Source of the DNA: JBEKOF01 sp049513975
GTDB taxonomy: Bacteria > Verrucomicrobiota > Verrucomicrobiia > Limisphaerales > Palsa-1400
Reading direction: 5' to 3'
Length of the DNA stretch: 12,963 nucleotides
Assembly: GCA_049513975.1 (NCBI GenBank)
Contig: JBEKVM010000148.1
Span: 1-12,963 of the forward strand
Below are positions 7,544-12,963 of the stretch, one piece after another. A program made the position numbers and the translations under genes. The stretch's first letter is position 1; each line of letters opens with the position of its first letter. The notes under the pieces were generated by a model. It had not been told where the DNA came from and searched no databases. It worked only from the letters and a program-made list of their open reading frames with translations.

Positions 7544-9028
7544 TCAAATTTCAGCCCCGGTTCCATAGTACTGAACGTCTTCACGGTAGCCGCCGTGGCC
7601 TTCGCCAATGGTCCGATAGTCCTCCGCCAATTCGATGGATTTGAGCCATTTGACCATTTTGAAACCGAGTTTGGTTTCCACCCGCAGCCGTAACGGGGCT
7701 CCGTGATTCATCAGGAGTGGGGCTCCGTTCATCTCGTAGGCCAGAATGGTCTGTGGATGCGCTGCTTCCTTAATGTCCAGGGAACCATAGAACTCGCGGC
7801 CTTGCTCATCCACTTGGTGCGAGCGAAATATGAGATAGCGGACCTGGGGAAGAGGCTTGCATCGCTTCAGAATTTCAGCCAGCGGCACCCCGGTCCATTC
7901 GGCAAAAGCGGACCAGCCCTGGATGCAGCAGTGCTGGGTAATCTGCCGCTTCGATGGCATGGCTCGAATTTCCACCAGGGACAAGGCCAGCGGTTGTTCG
8001 ACCAACCCGGTCACCTGTAGTTTCCAGCAGGCAAAACCGTCCTTGGCCAGTTCACTCCACTCCTCGCTGACTGGCGGTTTTCCGTTCACCCAAAAGTAAG
8101 GCGAAATATCTGCTTCGGTGTATTCCTGCCGGCTGGTCAGCCGATAAAGCAAAAGGCGTGTCAACCAATCTGTGAGGATTCCCGAAACCTGCTGAACGGT
8201 GCGCGGACGCCGCTGCGACCACCAGCTCAGGAGCACATGGATCGCCACCACCACGGCAATGGCCGCCAACCCCAAAGTAACCGCCAGGGTGACGTGCTGG
8301 TTTTCCAAGCCCAGAACGATTTGATCCATTTTTTGCGGAAAGTTCTCGATCGCCACCAAAGCGACGTGAATGGGAATGAAGATCAAGTAGGCCACCATCA
8401 CCAAAAAATGCAAACTCCGGGCTTTCTGCCGGTTGCCAAAGAGCCGCGGGTACCATGGAAAGCGCGCATCCACGGCCGGCGACATGGCAGCCCCGGTGAG
8501 TATCGCCAAAGGCGCCAAAATAAAAACAACGGCGGCGTAAGCAAGTTGTTGCAACGGGTTGTAAGGCTGAAAAGCGCCGGGCGGTGGCAGGTGGAAAGTC
8601 GCATAGGTCAAGAACGTATGCCACGCTGCCGGGAAGAAGTCCCAGGACGTTGGGATCAACCGCCGCCAGCCGTCGGTGCAAAAGAGCAAAGACGCATAGA
8701 CCAGCCCATTGAGCACCCAGAATGCCACGGCGAAGAAATGCCAGTGGCGACCCATCCCCAGATTGTCGCGTCCGCCGGGAAGCGCCATCCAGGGCGAAAC
8801 ATCCACGGCTTCATCCGACGAAGTCCAGAGTCTGTCCTTCGGGATGACGTTCTTGGTGAACTTGAGCCATTCACTGCCCGGAGTGCAGTCTTTGTTCCCA
8901 TACAGCCTGGGATGCTCGGCAAGAATCTGAATGCCGCTACGGATGAGCAAGGTGAGAAACAGGAAATTGATGTAGTGCGTCAGACGCAACCAAAGCGGGA
9001 AACCGAAGTGTGCGACGTCATGATTCAT
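7544..9028 (-). CDS. Fused cytochrome b561-like membrane domain and sulfite oxidase/YedY-type molybdopterin oxidoreductase
   Basis: A 494-residue fusion. The N-terminal part (about 1-280) is a b561/hydrogenase-type cytochrome b with hydrophobic segments near 12-36, 95-118, 165-190, 207-233 and 250-275. Histidines suited to haem binding occur in RLTHYIN, RHWHFF, AWHTF, LHFLVM and PIHVALV. The C-terminal part (about 320-494) is a molybdopterin domain of the sulfite oxidase fold: HCCIQGWSAFAEWTGVPL places Cys368 as the likely Mo ligand by analogy with YedY, followed by LAYEMNGAPL, HGAPLRLRVE and VKWLKSIEL. It probably passes electrons between quinone and a substrate such as an oxidised sulfur compound; the substrate is unknown. 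No twin-arginine signal is seen. The ATG at 9028 overlaps the DUF488 stop as ATGA. In MsrPQ/YedYZ the two functions are on separate proteins, so the fusion is noteworthy. Confidence 0.88.
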   Translation of the reverse strand: MNHDVAHFGFPLWLRLTHYINFLFLTLLIRSGIQILAEHPRLYGNKDCTPGSEWLKFTKNVIPKDRLWTSSDEAVDVSPWMALPGGRDNLGMGRHWHFFAVAFWVLNGLVYASLLFCTDGWRRLIPTSWDFFPAAWHTFLTYATFHLPPPGAFQPYNPLQQLAYAAVVFILAPLAILTGAAMSPAVDARFPWYPRLFGNRQKARSLHFLVMVAYLIFIPIHVALVAIENFPQKMDQIVLGLENQHVTLAVTLGLAAIAVVVAIHVLLSWWSQRRPRTVQQVSGILTDWLTRLLLYRLTSRQEYTEADISPYFWVNGKPPVSEEWSELAKDGFACWKLQVTGLVEQPLALSLVEIRAMPSKRQITQHCCIQGWSAFAEWTGVPLAEILKRCKPLPQVRYLIFRSHQVDEQGREFYGSLDIKEAAHPQTILAYEMNGAPLLMNHGAPLRLRVETKLGFKMVKWLKSIELAEDYRTIGEGHGGYREDVQYYGTGAEI

Positions 9029-9669
9029 GGGTTAGGAACCGATGCTGTGGTTGGCCGGATATTCCCAACGGGCTGCGGCCGGGCGCGTTTGGCTGTCGGC
9101 TTCTTTGCCACACTCGGTGAGGCCTCGGTCGGATAAGTGATGGTAGTGCCCCGGACTTTGGCGAAGGGAGTCAGCGTATGAACCTGGCGGCGTGTTGGAC
9201 TCATGATGTCCTCAGTGCGGATTCCACGAACGAGCAAGGCATCGGCGATAAGCGAACGATGACAACGCCACGGCACTGCCTCGGCGCACATCAAGGCGAT
9301 TTGCTCCCGGTTCGCCAACTGGACCAACTCGTCCAGGCTCTGCTCGAATTCCGGCGTTTGCATGTAATCCGCATAACCCCGAAAGGAAGCATTACGCCAA
9401 CCCACGTTGAGCGAATCGCGCTTCGCATGACGCAGCCCGCCGAGACCCGGCAGATGGACGTAGCCCAATCCGGCTTTCTTTAACGATCGGGGCAAGGAAG
9501 TTCTGTTGAACTGGGGATTGTGCCTGGAACGAGGCACGGTGCGCACGTCCGCTACGCAAGTTGCTCCGTGTGCCTGAAGCAGGCCAATGAATTCATCCAG
9601 CGTGTGCGTGGAGTGACCAATCGTCATTACCAGCGGTGAAAGTTCTTCGTTTAGCCGGTTTCTTTTCAC
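9025..9669 (-). CDS. DUF488 family protein
   Basis: A 214-residue protein of the DUF488 family, whose biochemical function is not established. Typical parts are VMTIGHSTHTLDEF (residues 14-27), ADVRTVPRSRHNPQFN (40-55), LPGLGG (73-78) and ALMCAEAVPWRCHRSLIAD (125-143). Cys128 and the Cys136-His137-Arg138 triplet are the conserved candidates for an active site. After about residue 180 the chain becomes a Lys/Arg/Pro-rich tail (KKPTAKRARPQP) not part of the domain, possibly for nucleic acid or partner contact. The GTG start at 9669 is preferred because the ATG at 9627 would cut the first beta strand. Its stop overlaps the start of the b561/molybdopterin fusion as ATGA, so the two are translationally coupled. 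Confidence 0.85.
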   Translation of the reverse strand: MKRNRLNEELSPLVMTIGHSTHTLDEFIGLLQAHGATCVADVRTVPRSRHNPQFNRTSLPRSLKKAGLGYVHLPGLGGLRHAKRDSLNVGWRNASFRGYADYMQTPEFEQSLDELVQLANREQIALMCAEAVPWRCHRSLIADALLVRGIRTEDIMSPTRRQVHTLTPFAKVRGTTITYPTEASPSVAKKPTAKRARPQPVGNIRPTTASVPNP

Positions 9670-9690
9670 GCAATCAGCGTTCTTTCATGC

Positions 9691-9921
9691 TCAGCGCGCT
9701 TCCGGTTTGCTTTTGAGTTTCTTGAGCACCGATCCCTTGTGCATGGCCATGTGGTCGGTCGTGTCGCTTTTGATCAGGTACTGCGGCTCCTCCTTCGAGG
9801 CGCGAACCGTGTAGCCCTTGAACGCGATGGCTGAGGTGATCTTTTTCTTGATCGTCCCCCGGACGTGGCCGGCTTCCGAGTTCCATCCCACATGATCTCC
9901 AACTTTAAAGTGCTTTTTCAT
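9691..9921 (-). CDS. DUF2945 / HVA1 Tudor-like small protein
   Basis: A 76-residue basic protein matching the DUF2945 (hypervirulence-associated, Tudor-like) family. It opens KKHFKVGDHVGWNSEAGHV, then RGTIKKKIT, and later QYLIKSDTTDHMAMHKGSVL. The fold expected is a small SH3-like beta barrel; bacterial members are often found among stress genes, and no function is established. The ATG at 9921 is the natural start because it gives the conserved VGDHVxW region near residue 8. It sits 38 bases after the cupin stop and 21 bases before the DUF488 start. Confidence 0.87.
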   Translation of the reverse strand: MKKHFKVGDHVGWNSEAGHVRGTIKKKITSAIAFKGYTVRASKEEPQYLIKSDTTDHMAMHKGSVLKKLKSKPEAR

Positions 9922-9959
9922 CGGCCTGGTCCATTCTGATTGATTTGTGGTTCGTGCCT

Positions 9960-10313
9960 TCAGGTTGAAGATCGAATCATCGTCAAGATCATCTTGAACC
10001 GCTTCAACGCCTTGAGAGCGTGCGGCTGCTGCGCGGGCAACAGAATCATCTCGCCGCCATGCAAGCCATGTGGTTTGCCAGCGATACTGATTTCCGCCTC
10101 TCCTTCGAGCACATGCACGAGCGCATCGAATGGTGCGGTGTGCTCACTCAAGCTTTGTCCTTCATCAAACGCAAAGATGGTCACGTTCCCAGTTGGCTTC
10201 TTAACAATTTCGCGGCTGACAATGGAGCCGTCCTGGTAATTCACCAAGCCGGCGGCCTCCACGATTTCGCCGCCGGAGAGCCCTTTGGGTTTGGGCGAGG
10301 TTTCTGGTTTCAT
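9960..10313 (-). CDS. Small single-domain cupin protein
   Basis: A 117-residue cupin. The first cupin motif is around GQSLSEHTAPFDALVHVLEG (residues 52-71) and the second around GGEMILLPAQQPHALKA (86-102). Only one histidine of the usual HxH pair is present (EHTA); with the PHAL histidine the metal site may be reduced or bind differently. The fold is a small beta barrel, used in bacteria for metal-dependent enzymes or ligand sensing; this subfamily is often annotated only as cupin domain-containing. No signal peptide. The ATG at 10313 follows the GH15 stop by 14 bases, so it is likely in the same transcript. Its own function cannot be read from the sequence. Confidence 0.87.
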   Translation of the reverse strand: MKPETSPKPKGLSGGEIVEAAGLVNYQDGSIVSREIVKKPTGNVTIFAFDEGQSLSEHTAPFDALVHVLEGEAEISIAGKPHGLHGGEMILLPAQQPHALKALKRFKMILTMIRSST

Positions 10314-10327
10314 GAATGATTTTTGCG

Positions 10328-12799
10328 TTAACGGTTTTTCCTGACCCTCGTGACGGGCACTTTGTTTTTGGGATCATTCCGCGGTCCCAAAGCCCTCTGG
10401 CTTTGGCCGGTGACCGCCACTGAATAATTTGTGCCTCCCCAACGCCCGGCTGCTTTCCAGAAGAAAGTGAACTCAATCACCGCACCGTCGGGGCAATTCT
10501 CCGTGGGAAGATCGGCGAACCACAAACCCAGCGCGCTCATCTGGCTGGTGTTCGCATTGTTGGTGCTGGCCCAGCCATTGGCAGACCAGACGATGGTCGC
10601 CTCTGCCTCTACGATGAGGCGCAAGATTTGTCCTGGTGGCACGCGGCGAATCGAATGACGATGGCTCCACATTTCGTGCCGGCTTGCCACCGGTTTGACG
10701 ACGTAGCGTTGGTAGGCCGGTTCGACTCGATCAAAACAAATGCCGTCATGGGCGCTGCGCACGAGGGAAACATATTCCGCATGTGACCAGCAGAGAGGCA
10801 TGGCCGCGCCCGTGGGCAGCCCGCGCCTCATTCCCTTCTCCGGCAGGTCTTCGGCATCCCATAACTGCTCGGTGATCATGCCGCCTTCGTTGGCGAATTT
10901 TTCCATCGCGGCAATAAACGGCTTGGGATCATGCCCGGCCGCCAGTTCATAATGGCCGCGCTCCCCGGTCAATATCGGCCAGGATCGTCCGACGCCCGTG
11001 CCGTCGAAAGCGCTGCCGTTCTGTTTCTGTCCGTAGCCATCGTGATTGTAACGGCGCCAGCCCGGACCTTGCGGCAGATCAACCTTGAGCAGGCGATCCA
11101 TGACTGCGATGGAGTCGCGCACGAGGGGATCATTAGCCGCGCGGATGCCCAACCGCACCAGGTGAAGAAAATCGCCGCCGACCACATTCTTTGCCGGACG
11201 GAGTCCGCCGCGATTGGCGATGGCCAGCATCGTGGTGTTGGGATCAGCGTGTGGATCGGGCGCGACCGGGTCCGTGGGATTGATCCGAATGTAGTGACGC
11301 CGGAAACCTTCGACCAACTCACCGTCCGTGGTGACAGTCCATTCTTCAACATGCGCCGCCAGCCAGTCCGCATATTGCAAAATAAATTCCGCGGTTCCCG
11401 CGTCCTTACGCTGTTTGGCAAACTCCGCCGCACAAACCAAACCGGCGATCACTGTGGCGAGCGTTGAGGGAGAATAGCCCGCGTTTTCCTCCCATCGTTC
11501 CTGCGCAGTCACAGGACCCTGCCGGATGAGATACGCCGCAGCCCGCAAAATCATGACGCAAGGATTGAACCGGCCCAGCGCGACGCCTTCACGCTGCAAA
11601 CGCCACGCCAGCAGAATGGGCGCGGCCACTTCATCAAGCTGCACGCCGCACCAATACGCATTGCCATTAATCCAGCTGTTCTGCGGGAATCTGCCATCCG
11701 ACCGCTGAATAGCGGCCAGCCAGATCAAGGCGCGCAATGGAGTCCCGGTTTGGCCGGTCGCCAAAAGTGCGGTCGCGCTCTGCGCCAGATCGCGGGTCCA
11801 GACCAGGTGATAACCGCCGAGATCGTTGTCGCCCTTGGTCTCGCCCCAAGGGATGCTCATCGAGGCCACCAGCGCGCCTTGAAAGGTTTTGTCTTCGTGG
11901 GCGAGAAGGATGCACCGACTCAGCCGGTAGAGGTGGCCGCCATCGGACGTGTGCTGGCTGAAATCGTATTTCGGATTGATCACCGTGCGCTGCCATTGGC
12001 GGATATAGGTTTGGCGATGAACATCGAACGGCTCCGCCAACGATTGCAGCAACTTGGCCACCGTGCTATGGCAGGTCCTCCCAAGCGCAATGGCGATCGC
12101 AAACTCGTCGCCGCCCTGAAGATCGATTTCGCCCGTCAGCGCAATGTTGCCTTCGCCGGCTTTGCGGAATTCCCAGTCCATCTTGAAATTATCCATCAAG
12201 TCCTGCCAGCCGTCGCTGGCGCCGACATACCCGATTGATCGCCGCAAGAACCCCTGGCTGCATCCCATGACCAGATGCACGTCCTCGCGCTCGGCGTGCA
12301 ACAGGCTGTTGCCTCCGATTTCAGAACACCAGCCGGAATTGCCCGCCCCATGACGCCCAAGGTGCGGAGCCAACAGCGCGTAGAGGCGCAACTTGCCGCG
12401 CAACGATTTATCCAGCACTTCAAGTTTGGTGTGCTGAAGCACCACCGAACGATGCGGATCGGCGAGAATGTGCTTGATCAGCCGGTATCGCCCATTGGGC
12501 TCTGAATTGGTCAGGCGGTAGAAAACACAGTCTTTTTCCGGGTATTCGATCCTGTGCTCCAGGTCGCGCTTCTCCTCGTGGCAAAAGGTTTCGCCATCGC
12601 TGATCAGAAATTGAAAATCGCGCGTGTTCGGCTGATCAACCGAGGGATAGTAGATTTCGTTGACGATGCCGTGGCTGAGTGTGAACCAGACCCGGCAACT
12701 CGTATGATAGGCGGTGCCAAGACCTTCCTTGGCGCTGGAGGTCCAACGCGGTTCGATGCCGGGCGCGCCAAAGGCCACGGAGTTTTCAGAATCATTCAT
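10328..12799 (-). CDS. GH15 glucoamylase/glucodextranase-like glycoside hydrolase
   Basis: An 823-residue enzyme of glycoside hydrolase family 15, which releases glucose from the non-reducing ends of alpha-glucans. The order is: super-beta-sandwich domain (about 15-270, opening PGIEPRWTSSAKEGLGTA and SHGIVNEIYYPSVDQ), a helical (alpha/alpha)6 catalytic barrel (about 285-700) and a C-terminal beta domain. Catalytic candidates are Glu437/Glu438 in RWEENAGYSPST as general acid and Glu644 in ITEQLWD as general base. GGYHLVWTRDL and QLDEVAAPILLAW are also typical. No signal peptide is present, so it likely acts in the cytoplasm on glycogen-like polymers or oligosaccharides. The ATG at 12799 is chosen over a TTG at 12832 because it overlaps the stop of the upstream kinase-like frame as ATGA. 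The coupling to a putative glucose kinase fits a glucose-salvage role. Confidence 0.92.
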   Translation of the reverse strand: MNDSENSVAFGAPGIEPRWTSSAKEGLGTAYHTSCRVWFTLSHGIVNEIYYPSVDQPNTRDFQFLISDGETFCHEEKRDLEHRIEYPEKDCVFYRLTNSEPNGRYRLIKHILADPHRSVVLQHTKLEVLDKSLRGKLRLYALLAPHLGRHGAGNSGWCSEIGGNSLLHAEREDVHLVMGCSQGFLRRSIGYVGASDGWQDLMDNFKMDWEFRKAGEGNIALTGEIDLQGGDEFAIAIALGRTCHSTVAKLLQSLAEPFDVHRQTYIRQWQRTVINPKYDFSQHTSDGGHLYRLSRCILLAHEDKTFQGALVASMSIPWGETKGDNDLGGYHLVWTRDLAQSATALLATGQTGTPLRALIWLAAIQRSDGRFPQNSWINGNAYWCGVQLDEVAAPILLAWRLQREGVALGRFNPCVMILRAAAYLIRQGPVTAQERWEENAGYSPSTLATVIAGLVCAAEFAKQRKDAGTAEFILQYADWLAAHVEEWTVTTDGELVEGFRRHYIRINPTDPVAPDPHADPNTTMLAIANRGGLRPAKNVVGGDFLHLVRLGIRAANDPLVRDSIAVMDRLLKVDLPQGPGWRRYNHDGYGQKQNGSAFDGTGVGRSWPILTGERGHYELAAGHDPKPFIAAMEKFANEGGMITEQLWDAEDLPEKGMRRGLPTGAAMPLCWSHAEYVSLVRSAHDGICFDRVEPAYQRYVVKPVASRHEMWSHRHSIRRVPPGQILRLIVEAEATIVWSANGWASTNNANTSQMSALGLWFADLPTENCPDGAVIEFTFFWKAAGRWGGTNYSVAVTGQSQRALGPRNDPKNKVPVTRVRKNR

Positions 12800-12963
12800 T
12801 TTAGGAAATTCCGATTGTGAGATTTTGACCAAAGGCGAAGGCCGCCACGAAATGCGTTGGCGTTGTCCCCGAGTTGGCTGCCGGGTGGAAGTTTCTTGAG
12901 CAGTCTCGCATTGCCGCCGCCCAAAACGACATAATCAGCCTCCAACGCGGCCTTGAGTTGCCT
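12796..12963 (-). CDS. C-terminal end of a probable ROK-type sugar kinase, cut by window edge
   Basis: Only the last 55 codons and a stop are visible, in the frame that begins exactly at the window end. The peptide contains ADYVVLGGGNARLLKKLPPG and GDNANAFRGGLRLW. These resemble the C-terminus of ROK-family or polyphosphate-glucokinase-like proteins, where a GGG turn is followed by a surface helix and a final strand. I recognised this from memory of the family, not from an alignment. The TGA stop overlaps the GH15 start codon as ATGA, which supports a real, coupled gene. A kinase that phosphorylates the glucose released by the GH15 enzyme would make sense, but specificity is unknown. Confidence 0.6.
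   Translation of the reverse strand, partial: RQLKAALEADYVVLGGGNARLLKKLPPGSQLGDNANAFRGGLRLWSKSHNRNFLK

Noticed and set aside
8237..9136. Long plus-strand open frame of 299 codons opposite the b561/molybdopterin gene
   Set aside because: It is antisense to a gene with clear domains on the minus strand, its translation shows no recognisable family, and it crosses the DUF488 junction. Such shadow frames are common in GC-rich DNA.
12800..12832. TTG start giving GH15 eleven more residues
   Set aside because: The ATG at 12799 overlaps the upstream stop as ATGA and matches where GH15 homology begins.

Overview
This window is a bacterial chromosomal stretch in which every gene I can support lies on the minus strand, so it is transcribed from the high-coordinate end towards position 1. 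It carries 15 protein-coding genes, two of them cut by the window edges. I see no rRNA or tRNA gene, CRISPR array, transposase or integrase. Gene density is high, with several 4-base stop/start overlaps, and the largest gap is 240 bases. The protein style (cytosolic GH15 glucoamylase, free-standing CBM48 domain, DUF488, DUF2945, CsbD, dodecin, ferritin) suits a soil or freshwater Gram-negative such as a Verrucomicrobiota or Acidobacteriota member. That placement is an impression; no phylogenetic marker is present.

Region A (12963 to about 9025, in direction of transcription): the C-terminal end of a probable ROK-type sugar kinase is coupled by an ATGA overlap to a GH15 alpha-glucan glucohydrolase. 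Then come a small cupin, a DUF2945 (HVA1/Tudor-like) protein and a DUF488 protein. The DUF488 gene overlaps by ATGA the gene for a large membrane protein (9028 to 7544) that joins a cytochrome b561-like membrane part to a sulfite-oxidase/YedY-type molybdopterin domain.

Region B (about 7543 to 4196): after a 143-base gap with two inverted repeats come six closely spaced genes: CsbD-like, dodecin, diiron ferritin, FAD/NAD(P)H oxidoreductase (AIF/BphA4-like), CBM48 domain protein and a short lipoprotein. This looks like a stress operon centred on flavin, iron and redox handling. The oxidoreductase frame runs 137 bases into the CBM48 gene, which is the strangest feature of the window.

Region C (3955 to 1): after a 240-base gap come an acetolactate-synthase-type ThDP enzyme, an NAD(P)-dependent aldehyde dehydrogenase and the N-terminal half of PTS enzyme I. 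They are spaced as one operon and suggest pyruvate/aldehyde metabolism tied to phosphoenolpyruvate-dependent signalling.

Taken together, the window links internal alpha-glucan breakdown and glucose phosphorylation, redox and iron stress proteins, and pyruvate-level carbon overflow. Individual family assignments are mostly secure. Operon limits, physiological roles and the joint story are inference.
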